A DNA stretch of 64,000 nucleotides, taken from positions 720,484 to 784,483 of the forward strand of contig NZ_JAHZSU010000001.1 of the NCBI RefSeq assembly GCF_019457945.1, read 5' to 3'. The DNA comes from Ornithinimicrobium laminariae (GTDB lineage Bacteria > Actinomycetota > Actinomycetes > Actinomycetales > Dermatophilaceae). Positions 16,272-25,163 of this stretch are shown here, piece by piece. The notes under the pieces are model-generated. The model was not told where the DNA came from, searched no databases, and worked only from the letters and a program-made list of their open reading frames with translations. Numbering within the stretch: position 1 is the first letter of the stretch; every line of letters begins with the position of its first letter. The position numbers were made by a program, and so were the translations under genes.

Positions 16272-16916
16272 CTACTCCGGCAACGGCCTGACGTCTTTGC
16301 GGTTCCACCCTTGAGCGATCTCCGCGAGCTCAAATAGTCGGTCCAAGAGGCCTGCAGTGAAACCCCAGACCAGCATGCCGTCGGCATCAAAGGCCGCGCC
16401 AACATAGCCACTGGGATGACCCACTGAAAACCTCATTGTCGGCTCGAGCAGTTGGTCCACGCGCACTCGCGTCACCCGCTCAACTTCTTCGGGCTGTCGC
16501 GCGGTGACCACGTGCGGGCGGTACCACCAACCGACAATCGGCGTGACGTCATACCCGCTGATGGGGATGTGCAAGGCCGGCAACTCCCCCAATATCTGCA
16601 CTGACTCTGGGTCTAGCCCAATCTCTTCATTCGCTTCGCGAAGCGCCGTTTGAATCGCATCCGCGTCTCCGGACTCTGCGCCACCGCCGGGGAAAGACAC
16701 TTGCCCCGGGTGGTTGCGCATCGTGGAGGCTCGTTGAGTCAGCACCACATCGGTGCTGCCATCAGGCCCAGAGCCAAACAGGATCAGCACGGCTGACTGA
16801 CGCCGCCCTCCCCCAGGTGGCGGGACATACGAGCTAAACCAGGATGCCGGAGCGCTCGAGACCTTGGTCATCACCTCGATGAGCCAGCCCGGAATCCCGC
16901 TCGCTGGCGCGCTCAT
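16272..16916 (-). CDS. CoA-type Nudix hydrolase
   Basis: 214 aa from the ATG at 16916, which overlaps the nth stop (ATGA); the longer frame to 17081 lies over nth. The Nudix box [25 protein letters not shown] is complete (G-x5-E-x7-REUxEE). It is preceded by [10 protein letters not shown], the extra motif of the CoA pyrophosphatase subgroup. Expected to cleave CoA or acyl-CoA to 4'-phosphopantetheine and 3',5'-ADP, or related nucleotides. Equivalent of Rv3672c, and co-transcribed with nth. Confidence 0.87.
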   Translation of the reverse strand: MSAPASGIPGWLIEVMTKVSSAPASWFSSYVPPPGGGRRQSAVLILFGSGPDGSTDVVLTQRASTMRNHPGQVSFPGGGAESGDADAIQTALREANEEIGLDPESVQILGELPALHIPISGYDVTPIVGWWYRPHVVTARQPEEVERVTRVRVDQLLEPTMRFSVGHPSGYVGAAFDADGMLVWGFTAGLLDRLFELAEIAQGWNRKDVRPLPE

Positions 16917-17656
16917 CGGGGCGGCCCGGTTTTGACCAACGCCGCGGCGGCTGTTGGCTCGGTTTCGCCGATGCCATATGAGGGGCACCAGGCAGCCACC
17001 GGGCAGGCACCACAGGCCGGCTTCTTGGCGTGACAGATCCGCCGCCCATGAAAGATCAGCACGTGTGAGAGCGCAGTCCACTCTTTGCGCGGAATCAACT
17101 CGCCGATGACGGCCTCGACCTTGACCGGATCTTCAAGCGTGGTCCAGCCGAATCGTCGGACCATCCGGCCAAAGTGGGTGTCGACAGTGATGCCCGGGAC
17201 GCCGAAAGCGTTGCCGAGCACGACATTGGCCGTCTTGCGGCCCACGCCGGGCAGGCTCACCAAGTCAACAAGCCGATTGGGGACTTCGCCATTGAACTTT
17301 TGCGCTAACTGATCGCTCAGCTTGATGATCGCCTCTGTCTTGGCTCTGAAGAACCCCAACGGGCCAACAATGGACTCGACGTCCTCGCGCACGGCCGCAG
17401 CAAGTGACACCGGATCGGGATAGCGCGCAAACAGGATCGGCGTGACGGAGTTGACCCGAACATCGGTGGTTTGGGCTGACAAAACCGTAGCGACCAGCAA
17501 CTGAAACGGGTTTTGAAAGTCCAACTCACAGTCGGCGTCTGGGTAGCGTTCGCTGAGAACCCGATACATTTTGCGGGCCCGCCGAGTAGTCGACAGCTCG
17601 CTCTCCGAAGAGATATCAAGGGGCCGCCGCGGCCGGCGCGCAGGAGTTTGAGTCAC
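16913..17656 (-). CDS. nth: endonuclease III, base-excision repair DNA glycosylase/AP lyase
   Basis: 247 aa. Removes oxidised pyrimidines and nicks the abasic site. Helix-hairpin-helix [12 protein letters not shown] carries the catalytic Lys at 141; the catalytic Asp is D159 in VDTHFGR. The [4Fe-4S] cysteines are C208, C215, C218 and C224 (C-x6-C-x2-C-x5-C). The GTG start at 17656 follows TAGGGT by 6 bases. Divergent from crp, in the order seen in mycobacteria (Rv3674c, Rv3676). Confidence 0.96.
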   Translation of the reverse strand: MTQTPARRPRRPLDISSESELSTTRRARKMYRVLSERYPDADCELDFQNPFQLLVATVLSAQTTDVRVNSVTPILFARYPDPVSLAAAVREDVESIVGPLGFFRAKTEAIIKLSDQLAQKFNGEVPNRLVDLVSLPGVGRKTANVVLGNAFGVPGITVDTHFGRMVRRFGWTTLEDPVKVEAVIGELIPRKEWTALSHVLIFHGRRICHAKKPACGACPVAAWCPSYGIGETEPTAAAALVKTGPPR

Positions 17657-17662
17657 GCCTTC

Positions 17663-17668
17663 ACCCTA
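17663..17668 (-). promoter_or_regulatory. -10 box of leaderless promoter (nth)
   Basis: TAGGGT on the minus strand, 6 bases before the GTG at 17656. Confidence 0.45.
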
Positions 17669-17784
17669 CGGCTCACCCCCGACACGCCCCCACCGTTGAG
17701 ACCGCTTTCTTGGATTGCTCCTTGGCGAGCCGCATCCATTCTTTGCTTGCACCTACTGTGACCTGCGTCTCAGCCAACACAAAG

Positions 17785-17819
17785 GGGTCCGACTGACACC
17801 CGCCAGAAAAATCGGACCC
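17785..17819. other. 8-bp inverted repeat upstream of crp
   Basis: Arms 17785-17792 and 17812-17819 pair perfectly around a 19-base A-rich loop. It lies about 50 bases before the crp start, in the crp leader or promoter. It could be a regulatory hairpin or attenuator; no Crp-type box is visible here. Confidence 0.35.
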
Positions 17820-17866
17820 TGCGAATAAGCTAAATGCCCTGCCCAGAGGCGCGTTTTGGTGGCAGG

Positions 17867-18553
17867 ATGAGCGACGTGGACCAACAGATTGTGATGAAAG
17901 CGCCCCTCTTCGCTGCCTTGGACGATGAAACCGCCAGTGCGCTGGTGGCGTCGATGACTCCGCAGTCGATGCACCGGGGCGACGTGCTTTTCAGCGAGGG
18001 GGACCGAGGTGACTCTCTGTATGTGATTATCACTGGCAAGGTAAAACTCGGCAGGGCTAGCGGGGATGGTCGAGAGAGTCTGATTGCTGTCTTGGGGGCT
18101 GGCGAAATGTTTGGCGAGTTGAGCCTGTTCGATCCCGGCCCTCGCCTGACCAGCGCCACCGTCGTCTCCGAAACCGACGTCATTGCGCTTGGCAACGAAG
18201 ACTTGCAGAAGTTCCTTGCTGAGCACCCTGCTGTGGCGATGAAGATGTTGGCTGGTTTGGCTCGCCGCTTGCGCCGCACCAACGAAGGTCTATCTGACTT
18301 GGTCTTCACCGATGTCCCCGGCCGCGTCGCGAAGGCACTGCTGGACCTGGGCACCCGATTTGGCGAGCCCAGCGCCGAGGGCGTCAAGGTCAACCACGAC
18401 CTCACTCAAGAGGAGTTGGCCCAGCTGGTTGGGGCTTCGCGAGAAACCGTCAACAAGGCGCTGGCAGACTTCGCCAGCCGTGGTTGGCTGGTCCTTGGGG
18501 CTAAGGCCGTGACCATCCTCGACATCGACCGCTTGCGCCGCCGCGCCCGCTAG
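17867..18553 (+). CDS. crp: Crp/Fnr-family cAMP-responsive global regulator (Crp/GlxR)
   Basis: 228 aa. Nearly the same blocks as mycobacterial Crp (Rv3676). The cNMP-binding domain has the phosphate cassette FGELSLFDPGPRLTSAT (82-98), whose Glu and Arg bind cAMP. Then comes RRLRRTNEGLSDLVFTDVPG and a winged helix-turn-helix TQEELAQLVGASRETVNKAL (172-191), the recognition helix containing RETVNK. The ATG at 17867 after GGCAGG is preferred; the frame is open from 17834. Expected to act on TGTGA-N6-TCACA boxes, and one perfect box occurs at 63066. Confidence 0.93.
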   Translation: MSDVDQQIVMKAPLFAALDDETASALVASMTPQSMHRGDVLFSEGDRGDSLYVIITGKVKLGRASGDGRESLIAVLGAGEMFGELSLFDPGPRLTSATVVSETDVIALGNEDLQKFLAEHPAVAMKMLAGLARRLRRTNEGLSDLVFTDVPGRVAKALLDLGTRFGEPSAEGVKVNHDLTQEELAQLVGASRETVNKALADFASRGWLVLGAKAVTILDIDRLRRRAR

Positions 18554-18563
18554 TCGCCGACGC

Positions 18564-19403
18564 TCAGTCGTTGCCCTGCGCTTTGAGGTAGTCCAACTGC
18601 GCCATCACGCTGAGACGTGCCGCTGGCCAGACTTTCCGCGGCACGTCCGAATAGATCAGGCGCATCACAAAGTCAGTCTTGTCTTCACCAGGTTTGCGGG
18701 TCAGCGTGCCATCGGCCTCTCCCGCCAACGCGACCCGCACCTGGTCGAGGCGCTGTCTGCGGTGCTGCAGATAAAATTCCACCGTCCCGGCAGCGTCCGG
18801 CACGGTAGGGCCGTGGCCAGGAGCAATGCTGGTGACTTCACCGTTAGCTGCGAGCGCCTGAATCCGACCCAAACTCTCCAGGTATGCCCCTAGTTGCCCA
18901 TCGGGGTAAGACACCACCGTGGTGCCCCGGCCAAGCACAGTGTCGCCCGTCAGCAGAAGGTTGTCCTGGGGCAGGAGCAGGCTCATAGAGTCTGCGGTGT
19001 GGCCCGGAGTGGGCACAACCACCAACTCAAGCCCGGCAGCCCGGATGACTTCACCGTGAGCAAGGTTACGATGTGGGCGGCCCGCGGCTTTCACCGGGGC
19101 TCCGGTCAGCTCAGCAAAGCGGCCCACAGACTGGGCGTGATCCCAGTGGCCATGAGTGAGCACGATCAGGCCAACTCGTGCGTCGCGCTCGGCAATCACG
19201 CTCAGAACGTCTTGCAGATGCCCCTCCTGCAACGGGCCGGGGTCAACCACAATGGCTTCATTCGAGCCTGGATCCTGCAATATCCAAGTATTAGTGCCAT
19301 CGAGGGTCATCGCGGACGGGTTGGGACACAGCTGGCACCACACCCGATCGTTCAGGACACCGCTCGCCCAAGACGGAACAAAGGCAGCGCTAGCGGAGTC
19401 CAT
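18564..19403 (-). CDS. metallo-beta-lactamase-fold hydrolase
   Basis: 279 aa. Two-metal site motif THGHWDH (H84, H86, D88, H89), then PTPGHTADS and GDTVLGRGTT with further ligands, and APGHGPT near the C-terminus. It resembles the LACTB2/RNase-like hydrolases of the Rv3677c group, which is the equivalent gene in mycobacteria. Substrate is not determined by sequence. Converges on crp with only 10 bases between; overlaps the end of the upstream Nudix gene by 14 bases. Confidence 0.87.
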   Translation of the reverse strand: MDSASAAFVPSWASGVLNDRVWCQLCPNPSAMTLDGTNTWILQDPGSNEAIVVDPGPLQEGHLQDVLSVIAERDARVGLIVLTHGHWDHAQSVGRFAELTGAPVKAAGRPHRNLAHGEVIRAAGLELVVVPTPGHTADSMSLLLPQDNLLLTGDTVLGRGTTVVSYPDGQLGAYLESLGRIQALAANGEVTSIAPGHGPTVPDAAGTVEFYLQHRRQRLDQVRVALAGEADGTLTRKPGEDKTDFVMRLIYSDVPRKVWPAARLSVMAQLDYLKAQGND

Positions 19404-20082
19404 CGTTATCCCTTACATGCTCGGTAGGTTCGCCATCGGCGTCGACGCAGGTGCGCATCCACCATTGGCCGTCACGGTGGTGGGGCCAGGATTGGACGGG
19501 CGCCATCCGGTAGTCCCGCCCTCGGAAGCTGGCCGAGTCGTGGTGGCGCGACAACCGCTCAAGGAGCACTCGAGTCGGTGGCATCAAGACGATGCGTCGC
19601 TCGCCAGCGGCCTGCAACAACGTTTGTGGGTGATGCCAACCGCCATCCACAAACTCGGTTGACGTCAGCCCGGCCTCTTGGTCCGGGGGCACAAGTCCGG
19701 CATAAAAATAGGTATCAAAGCGAATCGGTTGGTATGCGGGGGTGATCCATCGTGCAACCGGCTGCAAGGCACTGGCCCCGTTAGGCAGGATCACGCCGGT
19801 CTCTTCGGCTAACTCTCGTGCCGCCGTCGCCCGCGTGTCGCTATCGACTGGCTCAGCCCCGCCGCCGGGGAAGGCGAGGACACCCGCAGCGAACGCCATA
19901 CTGCCGGCTCTGGTGCCAGCGAAAACCTGTAGCCCATCGGAGGTGTCGCGCAAGAGCAGCACGCTAGCGGACAACCGCGGCGTCGCCACTTCTCCGTCAG
20001 GGTCGGCCAACCACCGCCGGGCCCGAGCGACGTGGGCCAGCGGCATCGGGAAGTCCCGATACGACTGGCCCACCTGTGTCAT
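19390..20082 (-). CDS. Nudix hydrolase
   Basis: 230 aa. Nudix box at about 73-95, starting GGGAEPVDSDTRATAARELAEETG (G-x5-E replaced in spacing by D-rich residues, REL-EE intact). It has an N-terminal LSASVLLLRD strand and RWITPAYQPIRFDTYFY typical of the Nudt19-like subgroup, which can act on CoA species. The substrate here is unknown. It sits in an operon-like run RidA, Nudix, MBL hydrolase with small gaps. Some residues of the box differ from the consensus, so activity is likely but not certain. Confidence 0.8.
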   Translation of the reverse strand: MTQVGQSYRDFPMPLAHVARARRWLADPDGEVATPRLSASVLLLRDTSDGLQVFAGTRAGSMAFAAGVLAFPGGGAEPVDSDTRATAARELAEETGVILPNGASALQPVARWITPAYQPIRFDTYFYAGLVPPDQEAGLTSTEFVDGGWHHPQTLLQAAGERRIVLMPPTRVLLERLSRHHDSASFRGRDYRMAPVQSWPHHRDGQWWMRTCVDADGEPTEHVRDNDGLR

Positions 20083-20100
20083 TGGCTGCGCTCGAGGCAG

Positions 20101-20574
20101 TCAGTCGCGGACAGCGACCGTGATCTCAACTTCGACCGGAGTGTCAAGCGGCAAGACGGCCACGCCGACAGCGGAGCGGGCATGCACGCCAGCCTCGCCA
20201 AAGGCCTCGCCCAACAGGTTGGATGCACCGTTGATCACGCGAGGTTGACCGGTGAAGGCCGGATCGCTGGCGACAAAGCCGACGACCTTGACGACACGTT
20301 CGACGCGGTCAAGATCACCGATGACCGACTTCACGGCGGCAATGGCGTTGAGCGCACACAGACCCGCGAGACGGGCTGCCTCGGCCGGGTCAATCAGGCC
20401 ATCTCCCTCGCCGACCTTGCCGGTGACAGGCAATTTGCCGTCAACAAACGGCAACTGGCCGGAGGTAAAGACCAGGTTTCCCTGCTGCAGCGCAGGCACG
20501 TATGAAGCAACGGGCGCTGCCAAGTCGGGGACCGAAAGGCCCATCTGCGTCAGGCGGTCTTCGACGGCGCTCAT
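20101..20574 (-). CDS. RidA/YjgF-family protein
   Basis: 157 aa, one RidA domain. RidA proteins remove reactive enamine/imine intermediates made by PLP enzymes. Family features include LVFTSGQLPFVDGKLP, an AARLAGLCALNAIAAVK helix and VNVA-like VGVAVLPLDTPVEVEIT. It is close to the Rv3678c subgroup; the catalytic Arg of archetypal RidA is not clearly in place, so the subgroup's activity may differ. Its ATG overlaps the stop of the DUF4177 gene. Confidence 0.85.
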   Translation of the reverse strand: MSAVEDRLTQMGLSVPDLAAPVASYVPALQQGNLVFTSGQLPFVDGKLPVTGKVGEGDGLIDPAEAARLAGLCALNAIAAVKSVIGDLDRVERVVKVVGFVASDPAFTGQPRVINGASNLLGEAFGEAGVHARSAVGVAVLPLDTPVEVEITVAVRD

Positions 20575-20735
20575 ACCAGCGGTCGCTTCAAGTAAGCCAC
20601 CAGGTTGTCGCCGCCACCGGGGGCAGGCACAACCTGGACAAGCTCCCAGCCGTCAATACCCCAGTTGTCGAGGATCTGCTTGGTCGCGTGGATCATCAGC
20701 GGGACAGTCGCGTATTCCCATTTAGTGGTAGTCAC
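20571..20735 (-). CDS. DUF4177 small protein
   Basis: 54 aa. The sequence starts MTTTKWEYATVPL, continues with ILDNWGIDGWELVQVV and ends with GDNLVAYLKRP: the whole DUF4177 pattern, as in Rv3678A. The GTG at 20735 is fixed by TAGAGT ending 7 bases before it. The stop overlaps the RidA start by 4 bases (ATGA). Function unknown, but the DUF4177-RidA pairing is conserved in actinobacteria. Confidence 0.85.
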   Translation of the reverse strand: MTTTKWEYATVPLMIHATKQILDNWGIDGWELVQVVPAPGGGDNLVAYLKRPLV

Positions 20736-20742
20736 GAATCCG

Positions 20743-20748
20743 ACTCTA
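20743..20748 (-). promoter_or_regulatory. -10 box of leaderless promoter (DUF4177-RidA)
   Basis: TAGAGT on the minus strand, 7 bases before the GTG at 20735. Confidence 0.5.
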
Positions 20749-20793
20749 TCCGCAGTGTTCGTCGCGTCCAGGTTTTGGCTGAACGTTGGCCGG

Positions 20794-22092
20794 TTATCGG
20801 GTTGCAGCCAACGGCTTCAACGCGGGCGCCACCGTGCCGGTCATCATTTGCTGCACCAACATTTGGGCAGTCACTGGCCCGTGGCACATGCCCCACATCC
20901 CATGACCGCCGTGCGCCCACACGCGAGGGGCATTGGTGGGTCCAACGAGCGGCAAGCCGTCAACAGTGATTGGACGCGATCCGACCCACTCATCTGTGCG
21001 GCTGAGCAGGTCCAGACCGGGCAGAAGCGGCTCGGCGGCCCGCACGATGGCGTCGATCCGCGCCGGGGCAAACGCCGCATCGGGCTTGCGGAACTCCATC
21101 GTGCCGCCGATTCGCACCCGCGGCGCTCCCCCGTCTTGGTCCTGCAGCGGCGAGCACACCACTCGCTGCTGCGGGAAATAGACCGGAGACCCGATCATCT
21201 TAACTGCGTCACCCTCGTGCTGCTCCACGCTGAACGAGTAGCCACGGCCAGCCCGCAACCGCGTCCGCACCCCGTAGGCCTTGGCTAGCTCAGGCAACCA
21301 GGCTCCGGTAGCCAGCACCACGGCATCAGCCGTGATCGGTGCTGTGCCAGCGATATCGACCGCCACGCCTCCGGGGCCATGCCGCAATCGACGAACCTCG
21401 GCTCCTGACCGGACCTCCCCACCACGGTCACGAACCTGGGCGGCGAGCGCGGCGACATACTGGCCCGGGTTGATGGTTCGTTGGCCCTCGATACGGATCA
21501 CCGCTTCGACCTGGTTGGACACCGCAGGGGCGACGGCGCGGAACTCCTCAGCGCTGACCGGCGTGGACTCAACTGGATAGCCGACTGCTCGGACTTGATC
21601 GAACTCTTCCAGAAGGGCGTGGCGCGCGGCGGCATCGGTGAACGCAGCATGGATCGGCACCTGTCGGCTGCGAACCGCTGCCGGCAGGTTGGCATCCAAC
21701 AGATCGAAGGCGGCGAGCGCATCGTGGTTGAGCGGCGTCAGAGCCGACATCGTGCGACGCCACTGGGCCGGGGTGCAGGTGGCCGCAAACTTCGTCAGAA
21801 ACGTCCACAATTCTGGATCAACCGCAGCCGGTATGTGCAGGGGCGCCGAAGGGTCCGTCAACGCCTTCCATCCGTGTTTGAGCACAGCAGGCTCCGCTAG
21901 AGGTATGGCCATGGCTGGGGTGATCCACCCCGCATTGCCCCAGGATGAGCCTGCGGCGACGCCGGATCGGTCTAGGACGGTGACGTCCACGCCTTGCTCT
22001 TGCAGGAACCACGCGGTCGACAAACCGACCATCCCGGCGCCCACGATCACGACATGGCGAATTGGCTCTGCAGGCTGCGTTGGCACTGACAT
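20794..22092 (-). CDS. FAD-dependent D-amino acid dehydrogenase-like oxidoreductase (DadA family)
   Basis: 432 aa. It starts with an FAD fold VVIVGAGMVGLSTAWFLQ (GxGxxG at about 18-23) and AAGSSWGNAGWI, a DadA signature. It ends with DGLPLVGPTNAPRVWAHGGHGMWGM, the usual FAD-binding close of the DAO superfamily. Probably oxidises a D-amino acid at the inner face of the membrane; exact substrate unknown. The ATG at 22092 follows TAGCGT by 6 bases. Divergent from the penicillin-binding protein with overlapping promoters. Confidence 0.83.
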   Translation of the reverse strand: MSVPTQPAEPIRHVVIVGAGMVGLSTAWFLQEQGVDVTVLDRSGVAAGSSWGNAGWITPAMAIPLAEPAVLKHGWKALTDPSAPLHIPAAVDPELWTFLTKFAATCTPAQWRRTMSALTPLNHDALAAFDLLDANLPAAVRSRQVPIHAAFTDAAARHALLEEFDQVRAVGYPVESTPVSAEEFRAVAPAVSNQVEAVIRIEGQRTINPGQYVAALAAQVRDRGGEVRSGAEVRRLRHGPGGVAVDIAGTAPITADAVVLATGAWLPELAKAYGVRTRLRAGRGYSFSVEQHEGDAVKMIGSPVYFPQQRVVCSPLQDQDGGAPRVRIGGTMEFRKPDAAFAPARIDAIVRAAEPLLPGLDLLSRTDEWVGSRPITVDGLPLVGPTNAPRVWAHGGHGMWGMCHGPVTAQMLVQQMMTGTVAPALKPLAATR

Positions 22093-22098
22093 GGCGCG

Positions 22099-22104
22099 AC
22101 GCTA
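22099..22104 (-). promoter_or_regulatory. -10 box of leaderless promoter (DadA-like gene)
   Basis: TAGCGT on the minus strand, 6 bases before the ATG at 22092. Its -35 region overlaps that of the divergent PBP promoter. Confidence 0.5.
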
Positions 22105-22137
22105 TCAGCGCTTCACTCCATTCTCAGGTTTTCCCCC

Positions 22138-22143
22138 TAGCCT
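22138..22143 (+). promoter_or_regulatory. -10 box of leaderless promoter (PBP gene)
   Basis: TAGCCT, exactly 7 bases before the ATG at 22151. Confidence 0.5.
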
Positions 22144-22150
22144 GGGAGTC

Positions 22151-24550
22151 ATGAAGACTGCTACCGCGTGGGCTAAGGCGACGTCGCTCCTGGGCGCCTT
22201 CCTTGCTATTGCCGTGCTGATGGGGGTGCTGGGAGCAGGGCTTTTGCTGCCAGTGGTGGGGACTGCAGGCACCGCCGCGACTCAAGGGGTCAAGCTCTTT
22301 GAAGAGTTGCCTGGCGACCTTGAGTCCAACCCGCTCGCGCAGCAGTCTCGGATCGAGACGGCAAGCGGTTCGCTGATTGCCACCCCGGCTGATGAAAACC
22401 GCATCGTGGTCTCACTCGAAGATATTGCGCCCGTGATGCGCGATGCCCAGGTGGCCATCGAGGATGAGCGCTTTTATGAGCACGGCGGCCTTGATCTGCA
22501 GGCGTTGGCCCGCGCCTTGGTGAGCAACGCGACTACCGATGACACCCAAGGTGGCTCAACACTGACCCAGCAGTATGTGAAGTTGTCACTGCAAGAAGAG
22601 GCACGAGCCACCGGGGACGCCGAGGCTTTGGCTGCTCTGCAGGCGCGCAGCGGCATTGAGGGCTACGTTCGCAAGCTTCGCGAGTTAAAGTATTCGGTCA
22701 CCCTGGAAGAGCGCCTGACCAAGGACGAGGTCCTTGAGGGCTATCTGAACTTGGCTTACTACGGCGACCGGACCTATGGAGTGGAAGCCGCTGCCCGGCA
22801 CTACTTCGGCGTCAAGGCTGCCGACTTGAACCTGCCGCAGTCGGCGACGCTGGCTGGCATTGTCCGTGCGCCTGGCATCACCGACCCGGCCAACAACCCC
22901 GAGGCCTCGCTGGCTCGTCGCAACGTCGTCCTGCAAAAGATGTTTGAGCAGGGAATGATCTCCGAAGAGGCCTACGACGAGGCAGTCGATTCAGACTTGA
23001 ACCTCAAGTTGCGTGACTCGCAGCAGTCTTGTTTGAACTCGCCCTACCCTTACTTCTGTGACTACGTCACCAAGTGGCTCCTTGAGCAGGACGCGTTGGG
23101 CGCAACCGTTGAAGAGCGGCAAAAGCGGCTGAACACGGGCGGTCTCACCATCACGACCACCTTGGACCGTGACATGGCGACGCTGATCAACCAGACCACC
23201 CAGGACTTCACTCCCATCGGCAACCCCTACCTGCTCGGGTCGGCCGCGGCGATGATTGAGCCGGGCACTGGTCACGTGTTGGCCTTTGGCCAGTCCTCTG
23301 ACTACAGCCTGACCCCGTCCGACGATGGTGTTGAAGCAACGACTGTCAACTGGAGCGTCGACAAGAAGTACGGCGGTAGCGACGGGTTCGCGATTGGCTC
23401 GATCGCTAAGGCCTTCGCACTGGTGACCGCTCTTGATCAGGGCGTCCCGGTCAACTCCACCCTGTCTGTCCGCGCTCCGATCACCGGTGACGATGGCCGC
23501 AACAAGACGCAGTGGTTCCCGGCTGACTTCCAGGCCGCGTGCACCGTCGGAGTCGAGGGTTGGACCCCCGGCAACGCTGAGAATGCAAACTTTGACACCC
23601 GGATCACGCTGCGCAAGGCGACCGCACTCTCGGTTAACAGCGCGTTCGCACAGTTGGCTTCTAACGTCGGCACGTGTGACATCCAAGACACCATGACGAC
23701 GCTGGGGCTCTTGGGCGCCGACGGCGAGGTTTACGGCTTGGAAGAGAACGACTTCAGCCCGGCACCTAACTTGATCCTGGGCTCGGATGACGCCAGCCCG
23801 CTGACGGTCGCCAACGCATACGCAACCATCGCTTCGGGTGGCGTTAAGTGCCCAGCTATCCCGGTCACCAAGATCGTTGACGCTCAAGGCGAAGAGATCC
23901 CGCTAGACGTGCCCGAGTGTGAGCGCGTCATTGACGCTGATGTCGCGGCCGGCGTTGCCGAGCTCATGCAGGGCGTGACCGACATCTCTGGCTCGGGCTG
24001 GCGCGCAGCGCTGGACAGCGGACAGCCGGTAGCCGGTAAGACCGGCACTGACGACTTGTCGCTTCAGACCTGGTTCGCTGGCTACACCCCGCAGGTGTCC
24101 ACCGCGGTGTGGATTGGCTCGCCGGGCACCAGCAAATACTCCGGCACGATGTCCAACGTCACCATTGGTGACCGTTTCGTCGAAGGCACGCTGTATGGCT
24201 CTAAGTTGGCCGCCCCAATGTGGAAGGTGCTGATGACTTCCGCGCTTGAAGGCGAGCCGATCGAGCAGTTTGAGCAGCCCTCGACCGAAGTCCAGTCGGG
24301 TGCCACAGTGATCGTGCCCGACGTTTCGGGCATGTCGTTGTCCAACGCAAAGGCCGCGCTGGCAGAGGTTGGCCTTTCGGGTGGCACGACGACGGTGGCT
24401 TCACCGCAGCCAGATGGCACCGTGCTCTATACCTCCCCCGGTTCTGGGTCGAGCGCTAGGGCAGGTGAGCCGCTGACCATCTTCATTGCGGGTGATCCGG
24501 CCACGGCGCCAGCTGCGCCTGACGAAGGCGACGACGGCGAGGACGGCTAG
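22151..24550 (+). CDS. class A penicillin-binding protein with PASTA domain (PonA2-like)
   Basis: 799 aa. Makes and cross-links peptidoglycan. Membrane anchor at about 9-37. Glycosyltransferase (GT51) motifs: EDERFYEHGG (104-113), GGSTLTQQ (134-141), and a KYSVTLEERLTKDEVLEGYLN run (motif 3/4). Transpeptidase motifs: SIAK (about 417), SVN (about 493), KTG (about 629). One PASTA domain at about 717-784, then an acidic tail. The ATG at 22151 is chosen for the -10 spacing; the open frame begins much earlier, inside the divergent gene. Position and PASTA match Rv3682 (PonA2). Confidence 0.94.
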   Translation: MKTATAWAKATSLLGAFLAIAVLMGVLGAGLLLPVVGTAGTAATQGVKLFEELPGDLESNPLAQQSRIETASGSLIATPADENRIVVSLEDIAPVMRDAQVAIEDERFYEHGGLDLQALARALVSNATTDDTQGGSTLTQQYVKLSLQEEARATGDAEALAALQARSGIEGYVRKLRELKYSVTLEERLTKDEVLEGYLNLAYYGDRTYGVEAAARHYFGVKAADLNLPQSATLAGIVRAPGITDPANNPEASLARRNVVLQKMFEQGMISEEAYDEAVDSDLNLKLRDSQQSCLNSPYPYFCDYVTKWLLEQDALGATVEERQKRLNTGGLTITTTLDRDMATLINQTTQDFTPIGNPYLLGSAAAMIEPGTGHVLAFGQSSDYSLTPSDDGVEATTVNWSVDKKYGGSDGFAIGSIAKAFALVTALDQGVPVNSTLSVRAPITGDDGRNKTQWFPADFQAACTVGVEGWTPGNAENANFDTRITLRKATALSVNSAFAQLASNVGTCDIQDTMTTLGLLGADGEVYGLEENDFSPAPNLILGSDDASPLTVANAYATIASGGVKCPAIPVTKIVDAQGEEIPLDVPECERVIDADVAAGVAELMQGVTDISGSGWRAALDSGQPVAGKTGTDDLSLQTWFAGYTPQVSTAVWIGSPGTSKYSGTMSNVTIGDRFVEGTLYGSKLAAPMWKVLMTSALEGEPIEQFEQPSTEVQSGATVIVPDVSGMSLSNAKAALAEVGLSGGTTTVASPQPDGTVLYTSPGSGSSARAGEPLTIFIAGDPATAPAAPDEGDDGEDG

Positions 24551-24567
24551 CGATCTTCACAACCGCA

Positions 24568-24606
24568 AAGAGCGGGGCTGACCAGTTGATGGTCAGCCCC
24601 GCTCTT
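24568..24606. terminator. bidirectional terminator, 17-bp perfect stem
   Basis: Arms 24568-24584 and 24590-24606, 5-base loop, between the converging PBP and YqeY genes. TCTTCTTA runs out of the stem on the plus side. Confidence 0.85.
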
Positions 24607-24638
24607 CTTATGCCCCGTGGAGCGATGTGATGTCGCGT

Positions 24639-25106
24639 TTAAGCCTGCAGCGCCTTGCGGACCGCGGCGGCGACTCGGCCGCCGTCAGCTCTGCCTGCCA
24701 CCTGAGGCTGCACAACCTTCATCACGGCACCCATCTGGGCCATCCCGGTCGCGCCCGTCTCAGCAACGGCAGCCTTGGCCATCTCCTCCAGCGCAGCGTC
24801 ATCGAGTTGGGCCGGCAGGTAGGCCTCGAGGATCTCCAACTCAGCCTCTTCGACCGAGGCCAACTCCGGTCGGTTGGCGTCGTGATAGGCCGCCGCTGAC
24901 TCTTTGCGCTTCTTGGCTTCCTTGGCGATCACCTTGAGCACATCGTCATCGGTGAGATCAACGTGCTCTTTGCCAGCAACCTCGGCGTTAGTGACGGCGG
25001 TCAATGCCATCCGCAGCGTCCCGGAGCGCACCTTGTCCTTGGCGCGCATGGAGTCGTGGAGGTCGCTCTGCAGAGTGCCCTTAAGTGAAGAAGTCGAATC
25101 GGTCAT
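24639..25106 (-). CDS. GatB/YqeY-domain protein
   Basis: 155 aa, the usual stand-alone YqeY length: SSLKGTLQSDLHDSMRAKDK at the start, then a helical bundle and an MAQMGAVMKVVQPQVAGRADGG C-terminus, the most conserved part. The domain resembles the tRNA-binding tail of GatB, but the free form has no established reaction. Upstream on the minus strand GATACT ends 6 bases before the ATG. Divergent from the metallophosphoesterase. Confidence 0.88.
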   Translation of the reverse strand: MTDSTSSLKGTLQSDLHDSMRAKDKVRSGTLRMALTAVTNAEVAGKEHVDLTDDDVLKVIAKEAKKRKESAAAYHDANRPELASVEEAELEILEAYLPAQLDDAALEEMAKAAVAETGATGMAQMGAVMKVVQPQVAGRADGGRVAAAVRKALQA

Positions 25107-25163
25107 ACCCCCAGTATCTCACCGCTTTGCTCACACCTGGCTTGGTTTTGGCATGATCGGGGT

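Noticed and set aside
21638..22150. Long in-frame extension of the penicillin-binding protein
   Set aside because: It lies over the divergent DadA-like gene, has no family likeness, and the -10 box at 22138 places the start at 22151.
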